This document shows, in pieces, positions 1 through 5,210 of a stretch of 7,003 bases of DNA. The notes beneath the pieces were generated by a model, which ran no database searches, was not told where the DNA came from, and saw only the letters and a program-made list of their open reading frames with translations. Made by a program: the position numbers and the translations under genes. The number at the start of each line of letters is the position of its first letter. The stretch's first letter is position 1. Source of the DNA: an uncultured Pseudorhodobacter sp. (GTDB lineage: Bacteria; Pseudomonadota; Alphaproteobacteria; Rhodobacterales; Rhodobacteraceae); NCBI GenBank assembly GCA_937910975.1, contig CALEMZ010000036.1, positions 1-7,003 of the forward strand, given 5' to 3'.

Positions 1-684
1 CCCAAAATGCGCCGGCATCCCGCGCCCTTGCGGCCCCATAAAGCCCGTGGCATGGCAATCATCCACCATTAATGACGCCCCGTAACGATCTGCCAACGCA
101 CGAATTTCTGGCAATTTTGCCAAATAGCCATCCATCGAAAACACGCCATCCGTCGCGATCATGATAAACCGCGCGCCGCCCGCCTTCGCAGCTTGAAGCT
201 GCACCTCCAGATCGGCCATGTCTGCATTGGCATAACGAAAGCGCCGGGCCTTGCAAAGCCGGATGCCGTCGATGATCGACGCATGGTTCAGACTGTCGGA
301 AATCACCGCATCTTCCGGCCCCAACAGCGGCTCAAACAAGCCGCCATTGGCATCAAAACAGGCGGCAAACAAAATCGAATCCTCTTGCCCCAGATAGCCC
401 GCCAAGCGCTGCTCCAAGCGCCGATGCAAATCCTGCGTTCCGCAAATGAACCGCACCGAGGCCATGCCGAAGCCCTCCGCATCAAGCGCCTTCCGCGCCG
501 CCGCAACCAATACCGGATGATTGGCCAGCCCGAGGTAGTTGTTGGCGCAAAGGTTGAGCATCTCACGCCCGCCCATCCGCACCCGAGCACCCTGAGGCCC
601 CGAAATCAGCTGTTCGCGCTTCATCAGGCCTTCCGCCTCAATCCCCGCCAATTGCTCCGCAATGTAGTTCAGAAATTCCGCCAT
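1..684 (-). CDS. kbl: Glycine C-acetyltransferase (2-amino-3-ketobutyrate CoA ligase), N-terminal 228 codons, cut by window edge
   Basis: PLP enzyme that cleaves 2-amino-3-oxobutyrate with CoA into glycine and acetyl-CoA, the second step of threonine degradation after threonine dehydrogenase; cytosolic. The reading frame is open from the ATG to the left edge without a stop. Visible family motifs are CANNYLGLANHP (residues 47-58), GFGMASVRFICGTQDLHRRL (71-90), SDSLNHASIIDG (129-140, with the PLP-stacking His135), TDGVFSMDG (178-186) and DDCHATGFMG (208-217, with the cofactor Asp and His). These spellings fit Kbl better than its relatives BioF and 5-aminolevulinate synthase. The PLP-binding lysine should lie beyond the edge. 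The start is supported by a GGAGGG Shine-Dalgarno at 694-699, 9 nt upstream, and by the usual Kbl N-terminus. In many bacteria tdh follows kbl; here that position is outside the window. Confidence 0.95.
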   Translation of the reverse strand, partial: MAEFLNYIAEQLAGIEAEGLMKREQLISGPQGARVRMGGREMLNLCANNYLGLANHPVLVAAARKALDAEGFGMASVRFICGTQDLHRRLEQRLAGYLGQEDSILFAACFDANGGLFEPLLGPEDAVISDSLNHASIIDGIRLCKARRFRYANADMADLEVQLQAAKAGGARFIMIATDGVFSMDGYLAKLPEIRALADRYGASLMVDDCHATGFMGPQGRGMPAHFG

Positions 685-693
685 GACAGATTG

Positions 694-699
694 CCCTCC
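694..699 (-). promoter_or_regulatory. Ribosome binding site of kbl, overlapping a palindrome
   Basis: GGAGGG on the minus strand lies 9 nt before the kbl ATG and fixes that start. It overlaps the end of the imperfect palindrome at 697-710, so a protein bound there would sit directly on the translation initiation region. Confidence 0.7.
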
Positions 700-710
700 G
701 CTTTAGTGGA
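697..710. promoter_or_regulatory. Candidate operator, start-proximal copy
   Basis: Plus-strand TCCGCTTTAGTGGA is an imperfect palindrome with outer arms TCC/GGA. It matches 12 of 14 bases with a second copy 57 bp away (754-767). It lies between the putative kbl -10 box and the kbl start codon. That it is an operator, and that the adjacent XRE-cupin protein binds it, is inference from duplication, symmetry and position. Confidence 0.4.
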
Positions 711-736
711 AAATGCCACAGATTCCCAAATAGATC

Positions 737-742
737 AATATA
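737..742 (-). promoter_or_regulatory. Putative -10 box of the kbl promoter
   Basis: Minus-strand TATATT (5 of 6 matches to TATAAT), preceded directly by TG, lies in the only A/T-rich stretch between the regulator and kbl. It would give a leader of roughly 45 nt. No good -35 hexamer is visible at 16-18 bp; that position (GTTAAA or similar) falls inside the palindrome at 754-767, which would fit repressor occlusion or activator-dependent transcription. Confidence 0.4.
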
Positions 743-753
743 CAGGATTCCTA

Positions 754-767
754 TCCGCTTTAACGGA
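754..767. promoter_or_regulatory. Candidate operator, upstream copy over the -35 region
   Basis: Plus-strand TCCGCTTTAACGGA has TCCG/CGGA arms; adding one flanking base on each side gives ATCCG/CGGAT. It is the second copy of the motif at 697-710. It covers where a -35 element for the TATATT box at 737-742 would be. The operator role is inferred. Confidence 0.4.
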
Positions 768-792
768 TTTTCTTTCTTTTCGGCCCAAATAT

Positions 793-822
793 CCCGGGGG
801 GTCCGGGGGGCAGGACCCCCGG
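793..822 (-). terminator. G/C-rich hairpin with conserved-looking tail downstream of the regulator gene
   Basis: GGGGGTCC (797-804) pairs with GGACCCCC (813-820); CC at 794-795 can add two pairs with GG at 821-822 if G796 bulges out. An alternative fold pairs 803-809 with 816-822. On the minus strand the stem follows the regulator stop at 879 and is followed by ATATTTGGGCCG and then an A-rich stretch, with no long U-run. From memory, Rhodobacterales intergenic regions carry many similar G/C-rich stems ending GGGATATTT, so I call it a terminator-like repeat element. Its efficiency is unknown. Confidence 0.55.
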
Positions 823-878
823 CTTTTGGCACGATCCGGGGCATAAGCCAGCTTCTAAAGCAGCCTAAGCCCCGGCCC

Positions 879-1442
879 TCAACTCCCCTGCACAATCAAT
901 ACCGCCCGCGCCGCAGCATCCCCCACCTCATGAAGCGCATGCACCCGGTCGGCGGCATAGCGCGCCGTATCGCCTGGCCCAATCTCAATACTCTCCTCGC
1001 CCGAAACCACCCGCAATCGGCCCTCAATCACCGTCAGATGCTCGCGACAGCCTGCAGAATGCGGCGCCGAGACAAGCTGACCTCCGGGCTGAAAAATCAG
1101 ATCATAAACCTCATGGCTGCCCACAGATTCGGCGGGTGACAAAATACGGATCCGTAACCCTTTGCCATGCCCGGTCATAACCGGCGCCTGCCCCGCACGT
1201 GTCACCTCAATGCCGGGTTGCGGTGTTTCCTCCAGCAAGCCCGCGAAATCCACCCCCAATGCCTGAGTCAGGTTCCACAGCGTTGCCACCGTCGGGCTTG
1301 ATTCGCCGCGCTCGATCTGGCTCACCATGGAGCGGCTCACGCCAGAAATCCCGGCAACCGCATCCAGGCTCAGCCCTTTTGCCTTGCGCGCCGCGCGCAA
1401 GCGCTCGGCCAACCGATCCGTGATATTTTCGCTATCGCTCAT
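879..1442 (-). CDS. XRE-family transcriptional regulator with C-terminal cupin domain
   Basis: Predicted 187-residue cytosolic DNA-binding protein. An HTH_3/XRE helix-turn-helix spans about residues 11-66: LAERLRAARKAKGLSLDAVA, then the recognition region SRSMVSQIERGESSPTVATL (36-55). A cupin_2 fold spans about 115-185, with PHSAGCREHLTVIEGRLRV (127-145) and GDTARYAADRVHALHEV (157-173). This 180-200-residue architecture is typical of small-molecule-sensing XRE-cupin regulators such as the PuuR/SutR group; the ligand cannot be read from the sequence. I chose the ATG at 1442 because the longer frame begins with TTG at 1502, and the extra 20 residues do not resemble the family and overlap a possible promoter. 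The preceding Shine-Dalgarno is weak (GGAATGG). The gene is 194 bp upstream of kbl on the same strand, suggesting local control of threonine/glycine catabolism (inference). Confidence 0.9.
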   Translation of the reverse strand: MSDSENITDRLAERLRAARKAKGLSLDAVAGISGVSRSMVSQIERGESSPTVATLWNLTQALGVDFAGLLEETPQPGIEVTRAGQAPVMTGHGKGLRIRILSPAESVGSHEVYDLIFQPGGQLVSAPHSAGCREHLTVIEGRLRVVSGEESIEIGPGDTARYAADRVHALHEVGDAAARAVLIVQGS

Positions 1443-1496
1443 AAATATGCCATTCCGATTGCACTTGGGCTGCAGTGTCACCTGCTTGTGCTGGCC

Positions 1497-1502
1497 CGTC
1501 AA
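1497..1502 (-). promoter_or_regulatory. Possible -35 element for the XRE-cupin gene
   Basis: TTGACG on the minus strand matches 5 of 6 bases of TTGACA and lies 54 nt before the regulator ATG. The -10 region 17 bp downstream (GACACT) is a poor match, so the promoter assignment is tentative. Readthrough from the upstream tRNA or DUF192 genes is an alternative. Confidence 0.25.
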
Positions 1503-1550
1503 TTCCCGGAAAATCTGGCAAGGACATCGACCCGCAGGTCAAATCCGAAA

Positions 1551-1627
1551 TGGTCGGGGCGAGAGGATTCGAACCTCCGGCCTACGGTTCCCAAAACCGT
1601 CGCGCTACCAGGCTGCGCTACGCCCCG
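1551..1627 (-). tRNA. tRNA-Pro (anticodon TGG), CCA encoded
   Basis: All 77 bases fold as a standard cloverleaf. The acceptor stem is CGGGGCG/CGCCCCG, the D-stem GCGC/GCGC with loop AGCCTGGTA, and the anticodon stem ACGGT/ACCGT with loop TTTGGGA. The anticodon TGG is at 1591-1593 and decodes CCA and, by wobble, other proline codons. The variable loop has 5 nt, and the T-stem GGAGG/CCTCT has one G-U pair with loop TTCGAAT. Discriminator A is followed by a chromosomally encoded CCA (1553-1551). It lies between the DUF192 gene and the regulator, on the same strand as both. No clear promoter of its own is visible in the 74 bp upstream. Confidence 0.97.
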
Positions 1628-1666
1628 ACTCTGTGCATGTCCGATGGTCTATCGAACCTGCTTGGC

Positions 1667-1684
1667 GGCTTCCTACAGAAAGCC
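1667..1684 (-). other. Hairpin between DUF192 gene and tRNA-Pro
   Basis: Minus-strand GGCTTTC-TGTA-GGAAGCC forms a 7-bp stem (one G-U pair) with a 4-nt loop in the 74-bp gap after the DUF192 stop codon. No T-run follows, so it is not a standard intrinsic terminator. It could protect the mRNA 3' end or help separate the tRNA from an upstream transcript. The function is not shown. Confidence 0.3.
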
Positions 1685-1701
1685 TGCGGCCTTGAAAAGA
1701 C

Positions 1702-2178
1702 TTATTGCGCATCACAGGCCCAAAGGGCCGTCGATTGTTCCAAACCGGGGTGCCGGATCATAGCGCCGGGCGTGATCGCCAGCTTTTTCGCCAAGCCGCC
1801 ATTGATTTCCAGAACCGCCAGCACATCCGGCCCACCATCGATTCCCGTCTCATCATGGGGAATCGCATTGGCATGCACATGCGTAACCAGCCCTGTGGCA
1901 TCGGCAAAGATCATATCCAGCGGGATCAAAGTGTTCTTCATCCAAAATACTGCATGCTGCGAGCGTTCATACAAGAATAACATGCCCGAAGACCGTGGCA
2001 TCTGCTCGCGAAACATCAGGCCACGAGCACGTTCTGCGGGGTCATCGGCTAGCTCAATCGTGAAACGCGCCGCGCCGCCGCCCGCCAGCCGAATATCCAC
2101 ACTGCCGTCACTGCATTCGGCCCAAGCCGCCATCGGCAGCATTAGCGCGACGCCGACAACACCCCAGAACCGCTTCAC
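1702..2178 (-). CDS. Secreted DUF192 family protein
   Basis: Predicted 158-residue exported protein of unknown function. Residues 1-20 form a signal peptide: KRF, then a hydrophobic core ending LPMAAWA, with probable cleavage before ECSD. The mature part carries DUF192 hallmarks: ERARGLMFRE (49-58), GMLFLYE (65-71), FWMKNTLIPLDMIF (78-91) and VLAVLEINGG (119-128). I chose the GTG at 2178 because it places the signal peptide at the exact N-terminus and overlaps the upstream cold-shock stop codon in a GTGA tetranucleotide. The longer starts at 2205 or 2259 would put a charged extension before the signal peptide and overlap the upstream gene more. Cys22 follows the cleavage site but lacks a lipobox, so a lipoprotein is unlikely. 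The biochemical role of DUF192 is not established to my knowledge. Confidence 0.88.
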   Translation of the reverse strand: MKRFWGVVGVALMLPMAAWAECSDGSVDIRLAGGGAARFTIELADDPAERARGLMFREQMPRSSGMLFLYERSQHAVFWMKNTLIPLDMIFADATGLVTHVHANAIPHDETGIDGGPDVLAVLEINGGLAKKLAITPGAMIRHPGLEQSTALWACDAQ

Positions 2179-2711
2179 TTTACGGCTCTCAACGCGGCAT
2201 CCCATGACAAGACCTGCGCCGCCATCCGACCGCGCTTGCCGTCGATGATCCGAAGGCAAATCGCCTCTCCGGCCGCAAGATCGGCAAAGCCCGACATGCG
2301 CAAAACCTCAATATGGATGAACACATCCTCATTGCTGCCAAATACATTGGCAAAGCCAAAGCCCTTACCCTTGTCAAACCACTTCACCCGCGAAGGTTCC
2401 AACGGACAGGCGGCAATTTCTTCATTGGTGAAAGCATTGCTTTCGCCCGCCATCAAGAAACCAGCACCCTCGGGCGGAGTGATGGACAAAACCTCAATAG
2501 CCTGCACTCCGCGCTGCGTCTGCTGCACGATCACGACAATCTCAGCCCCATCTGCCACCGTGCTTTGGCCAAAGTTTCGCAACACATTTGCGTGCAACAA
2601 AACATCTGACCCTGCCTCTTCAGACAGGATGAAGCCAAACCCTTTGACCGGATCGAACCATTTCACACGGCCATGCAACTCTTGCATCACCACTTCTTCT
2701 TCATCTTCCAT
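2175..2711 (-). CDS. Tandem cold-shock-domain nucleic-acid-binding protein
   Basis: Predicted 178-residue cytosolic protein with two CspA-like OB-fold domains joined by a linker. Domain 1 covers about 13-78: GRVKWFDPVKGFGFI, with RNP1 KGFGFI at 23-28 and RNP2-like VLLH at 37-40. Domain 2 covers about 108-172: RVKWFDKGKGFGF, with RNP1 at 116-121 and RNP2 VFIH at 130-133. Single-domain Csp proteins are about 70 residues; the doubled ~180-residue form is common in alphaproteobacteria. Such proteins bind single-stranded RNA or DNA and are thought to act as RNA chaperones. The ATG is supported by GGAGGAGG at 2719-2726. The N-terminus is acidic (MEDEEE). The stop overlaps the DUF192 start, implying translational coupling. 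Cold induction cannot be judged from the short (about 115 bp) upstream gap. Confidence 0.93.
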   Translation of the reverse strand: MEDEEEVVMQELHGRVKWFDPVKGFGFILSEEAGSDVLLHANVLRNFGQSTVADGAEIVVIVQQTQRGVQAIEVLSITPPEGAGFLMAGESNAFTNEEIAACPLEPSRVKWFDKGKGFGFANVFGSNEDVFIHIEVLRMSGFADLAAGEAICLRIIDGKRGRMAAQVLSWDAALRAVK

Positions 2712-2718
2712 GGCAGAG

Positions 2719-2726
2719 CCTCCTCC
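2719..2726 (-). promoter_or_regulatory. Strong ribosome binding site of the tandem cold-shock gene
   Basis: Minus-strand GGAGGAGG, 7 nt before the ATG at 2711, is the strongest Shine-Dalgarno in the window. It supports this start over the internal Met9. Confidence 0.7.
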
Positions 2727-2826
2727 CCAGATTTAGCCCCAAAGGTTCGTTCTGTTGGAACTAACGCGCAGGTTCAAGAGTAAATCAACGCACAATCGCA
2801 CATTGCCACCTGCGCATATGCACAGC

Positions 2827-3429
2827 TTAGGGGTTCAATCGCTCGACCTTCCAGGGGTCACATATCCCATCACGTGTCCACCGAAAGCGGTCGTGCAACC
2901 TAAAGGCACCGTCGGCCCAAAATTCGATTTCTGTCGGGATGATTCGAATCCCCCCCCAATATGGCGGGCGCTTGGGATTCGGCCCATGCATAGCTGTTAC
3001 CTTCGCCACCTCTGCCATTAAGGCCGCGCGCGAAGACAAGGGTTGCGATTGTTGCGAGGCCCATGCCCCCAAACGGCTCTTGAGCGAGCGTGAGGCGTAA
3101 TAAGCATCAGCCGCTGCGCCCTCGACGCGCTCAGTCACGCCGCGCACCCGGATTTGTCGGCGTAAACTCTTCCAATGCATCACAAAAGCCGCTTTTCCAG
3201 TGGCCTCTATCTCTTGCCCCTTGCGGCTGGTGTAATTGGTATAAAACACAAAACCGGCTGGCTCAATTTCTTTGAGCAACACCATTCGTACATTCGGCAG
3301 GCCCGCCGCGTCCACCGTGGAAAGCGCAATCGCATTGGGGTCATTTGGCTCGCTTTGCTCTGCTTCCGCCAACCATTTGCGTGCAAGTTCAAACGGGTCC
3401 TCCCCGGCAAAAAGTCCTGTCCGTTCCAT
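2827..3429 (-). CDS. pdxH: Pyridoxamine 5'-phosphate oxidase
   Basis: FMN-dependent enzyme that oxidises pyridoxine or pyridoxamine 5'-phosphate to PLP with O2, the last step of B6 cofactor synthesis and salvage; a cytosolic homodimer in known members. The 200 residues match the family length. Motifs in order: RMVLLKE (48-54) and YTNYTSRKGQE (63-73) at the FMN site, HWKSLRRQIRVRG (85-97), SRLGAWASQQSQ (118-129), PYWGGIRIIPTEIEFW (156-171), RLHDR (177-181, with substrate-contacting Arg and His), and the characteristic C-terminus ending RLNP. The ATG follows a GGCGAGG-like Shine-Dalgarno. It is divergent from fabI across 143 bp. Downstream genes lie 115 bp away on the same strand and may be separately transcribed. 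Confidence 0.97.
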   Translation of the reverse strand: MERTGLFAGEDPFELARKWLAEAEQSEPNDPNAIALSTVDAAGLPNVRMVLLKEIEPAGFVFYTNYTSRKGQEIEATGKAAFVMHWKSLRRQIRVRGVTERVEGAAADAYYASRSLKSRLGAWASQQSQPLSSRAALMAEVAKVTAMHGPNPKRPPYWGGIRIIPTEIEFWADGAFRLHDRFRWTRDGICDPWKVERLNP

Positions 3430-3572
3430 CGCGCGCCTCGCCTGTCATTGCATTTTTCTAACTCTAGCCCGCACCACGCAAAGGGCAAGCCCCGAACATA
3501 GCCCCAAGGCTTGATGCCGCCCGGCGGATCGCCTACACCAACGCTAACACAATGTTAATAACGGGAGGCATT
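3430..3572. promoter_or_regulatory. Divergent promoter region between pdxH and fabI
   Basis: The only strand switch in the window, so it must hold both promoters. Plausible but weak boxes: for fabI, TTGATG (3511-3516), 17 bp, TACACC (3534-3539); for pdxH on the minus strand, TTGCCC, 16 bp, TAGAGT. The fabI spacer contains the palindrome CCGCC-C-GGCGG (3517-3527), and GTTA-A-TAAC lies just before the fabI Shine-Dalgarno. No regulator can be assigned from these. Confidence 0.45.
3563..3568 (+). promoter_or_regulatory. Ribosome binding site deciding the fabI start
   Basis: GGGAGG, 4 nt before the ATG at 3573, lies inside the longer alternative reading frame starting at 3552, which has no Shine-Dalgarno of its own. 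The spacing is somewhat short. Confidence 0.6.
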
Positions 3573-4403
3573 ATGGCTGGACTTCTGGCAGGCAAGCGCG
3601 GGCTCATCATGGGCCTTGCAAATGACAAGTCCATCGCTTGGGGCATTGCCAAGGCTTGCGCCGAACATGGCGCGGAGCTGGCCTTCTCTTATCAAGGTGA
3701 GCAGTTGAAAAAGCGGGTTGAGCCGTTGGCTGCCTCCATCGGCTCCACCGAAATGGTCGAATGTGACGTGTCGGATGAGGCCTCTCTCGACGCCCTGTTC
3801 GACCATCTCAAGAACGTCTGGGGCACGGTGGATTTTGTCGTCCATGCCATCGGATTTTCCGACAAGAACGAGCTGCGCGGCCGCTATGTCGATACCGGAC
3901 GTGAAAATTTCCTGATGTCGATGGATATCTCGGTCTATTCCTTCACCGCAGTTTGCAAACGTGCCGCCGCCATCATGAAGCCCGGCGGCTCGCTTTTGAC
4001 GCTCACCTATTACGGGGCTGAAAAGGTGATGCCGCATTACAATGTCATGGGGCTTTGCAAAGCCGCCCTTGAGGCCTCCGTGAAATATATTGCCGAGGAT
4101 CTGGGCAAGGACGGCATCCGCTGTAACGCCATCTCCGCAGGGCCGATCAAAACCCTCGCCTCCTCGGGCATTGGCGATTTTCGCTATATCATGCGCTGGA
4201 ATGAGCTGAACTCGCCGCTGCGCCGCAATGTGACGCAAGATGAGGTCGGCAAAGCTGCCGTGTTCCTTCTGTCTGATCTTGGCTCCGGCACCACGGGCGA
4301 AAACCTGCATGTCGATGCGGGCTATCATGTGGTCGGCATGAAGGCCGTGGATGCGCCAGACATCGATGTGGTCACCGCCCGCGCCCAAAAGGGTGCCGAA
4401 TGA
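3573..4403 (+). CDS. fabI: Enoyl-[acyl-carrier-protein] reductase (NADH)
   Basis: Reduces trans-2-enoyl-ACP with NADH in the last step of each fatty-acid elongation cycle; a cytosolic SDR-fold enzyme, the usual target of triclosan. The 276 residues have a Rossmann start KRGLIMGLANDKSIAWGIA (8-26), HAIGF (91-95), the catalytic pair Tyr156 and Lys163 within YNVMGLCK, a further active-site Tyr146, then NAISAGPIKTLASSGI (185-200) and the C-terminal GENLHVDAGYHVVGM (242-256). Tyr146, Tyr156 and Lys163 fall at the same numbers as in E. coli FabI. I chose the ATG at 3573 over the in-frame ATG at 3552 because GGGAGG (3563-3568) precedes it and family members begin GLLAGKRG. The stop overlaps the next gene. 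Confidence 0.97.
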   Translation: MAGLLAGKRGLIMGLANDKSIAWGIAKACAEHGAELAFSYQGEQLKKRVEPLAASIGSTEMVECDVSDEASLDALFDHLKNVWGTVDFVVHAIGFSDKNELRGRYVDTGRENFLMSMDISVYSFTAVCKRAAAIMKPGGSLLTLTYYGAEKVMPHYNVMGLCKAALEASVKYIAEDLGKDGIRCNAISAGPIKTLASSGIGDFRYIMRWNELNSPLRRNVTQDEVGKAAVFLLSDLGSGTTGENLHVDAGYHVVGMKAVDAPDIDVVTARAQKGAE

Positions 4404-5005
4404 CGCCAGAGCCGTTTCTGGCTCTGATCCTCGTGCTGACCATGGCGATACTGTCGCCGGGTCCCTCGATCATCGCCGCCACGCAAATGGCCTTGGCCAA
4501 AGGCCGTAACAAAGCCCTGCCCTACGGGCTTGGCCTTGCCTTTGGTGCCTCGCTTTGGTGCCTTTTTGCGCTGTTTGGCATGGCGGTGGTGTTTCAGATC
4601 TACCCGCCGCTGTTTCGCATCGCAAAAATCCTTGGCGGGGCCTATCTTCTTTATATGGCCTATGGGCTGTGGCGCGCCGCGCGATCCCCCTTGCCAGAGG
4701 CTGCAGATGGCCGCTTTGGCCGGGGTTTCTTTGGCGGCATAATCCTGAGCCTCTCCAACCCCAAACCTGCCCTTTTCTATTCCGCCGTGATTCTAACGAT
4801 TTTTCCAAACCCGCAAGGTGCGGCCATGCTTAGCGCCATCTACGCCACCGCCTTGGCGACCGAGCTGTTTTGGTATTCTGCCGTCACCCTTTCCATGTCC
4901 ACAAGCGTCATGCGCAAACGTTATTTTGCCGCAAAATTCTGGATCGACTCAGTCGCGGCACTTGCGCTTGCAGTGCTTGCAGTAATGCTGATCTTTAACT
5001 TCTAG
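4400..5005 (+). CDS. LysE/RhtB-family amino-acid exporter
   Basis: Predicted 201-residue inner-membrane transporter of the LysE superfamily, which exports amino acids or related small molecules by proton antiport in known members. About six hydrophobic segments are visible: roughly 5-30, 41-66, 73-92, 112-137, 143-167 and 181-201. Family signatures are LSPGPS (18-23) in the first helix and LSNPKPALFY (118-127) in the middle. The substrate cannot be inferred. The ATG overlaps the fabI stop as ATGA, with no strong Shine-Dalgarno of its own, so translation is probably coupled to fabI. There is no known functional link between fatty-acid elongation and export; co-transcription may be only positional. 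Confidence 0.9.
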   Translation: MTPEPFLALILVLTMAILSPGPSIIAATQMALAKGRNKALPYGLGLAFGASLWCLFALFGMAVVFQIYPPLFRIAKILGGAYLLYMAYGLWRAARSPLPEAADGRFGRGFFGGIILSLSNPKPALFYSAVILTIFPNPQGAAMLSAIYATALATELFWYSAVTLSMSTSVMRKRYFAAKFWIDSVAALALAVLAVMLIFNF

Positions 5006-5022
5006 GCTGCGCAATGCCGCTT

Positions 5023-5048
5023 ACCGCCTTTCTTGCTGCGGTTTTTTT
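5023..5048 (+). terminator. Possible weak intrinsic terminator after the exporter gene
   Basis: ACCGC (5023-5027) and GCGGT (5038-5042) form a 5-bp stem with a 10-nt loop, followed by a T-run to 5048. The stem is short, so termination may be partial, but its position 18 nt after the exporter stop suits the end of the fabI-exporter transcript. Confidence 0.4.
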
Positions 5049-5092
5049 CAGTAAAGCCCAAGGGAATATCCTTGTTACCCGCATCTTTTCCT

Positions 5093-5120
5093 TTGAACGG
5101 GCGCGCTGCGGCTATATCAA
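5093..5120 (+). promoter_or_regulatory. Candidate gpt promoter
   Basis: TTGAAC (5093-5098) and TATCAA (5115-5120) are separated by 16 bp; each matches 4 of 6 consensus bases. Transcription would begin near 5127, giving a leader of about 84 nt before gpt. The alternative -10 TATATC (5113-5118) leaves only 14 bp. The call is weak on sequence alone but fits the gene layout. Confidence 0.3.
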
Positions 5121-5137
5121 CCTAATAACAATCATCA

Positions 5138-5172
5138 GCCGGGTGTTTGGCGTCATGCGCGCGCTGCCCGGC
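5138..5172 (+). other. Hairpin in the gpt leader
   Basis: GCCGGGTG (5138-5145) pairs with TGCCCGGC (5165-5172): six G-C pairs and two G-T wobbles, with a 19-nt loop that can itself form a small GCG/CGC stem. It lies 38 nt before the gpt start. No T-run follows, so it is not a plain terminator. I do not recognise it as a known purine or xanthine riboswitch class. Confidence 0.35.
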
Positions 5173-5210
5173 CTCAAGATCGTCGCCATCTGATACACAA
5201 AGGACCAGCC

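Noticed and set aside
193..846. 217-codon plus-strand open frame
   Set aside because: It lies antisense to kbl and its promoter region. The opposite strand encodes clear Kbl motifs from a good ribosome binding site, and the product resembles no family.
1475..2248. 257-codon plus-strand open frame
   Set aside because: It runs across the tRNA-Pro gene and antisense to the DUF192 gene, so it cannot be a normal coding region.
2746..2764. Possible LexA/SOS box (GTTC and GAAC elements) upstream of the cold-shock gene
   Set aside because: The alphaproteobacterial pattern GTTC-N7-GTTC is not met; the elements are GTTC-N5-GAAC and adjacent repeats only.
2811..2824. TGCGCATATGCACA palindrome just after the pdxH stop
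   Set aside because: It is a short imperfect palindrome with no second copy seen and no T-run, so it supports neither an operator nor a terminator call.
3555..4388. 277-codon minus-strand open frame
   Set aside because: It lies exactly antisense to fabI, whose motifs and ribosome binding site are unambiguous; long antisense frames are expected in G/C-rich coding DNA.
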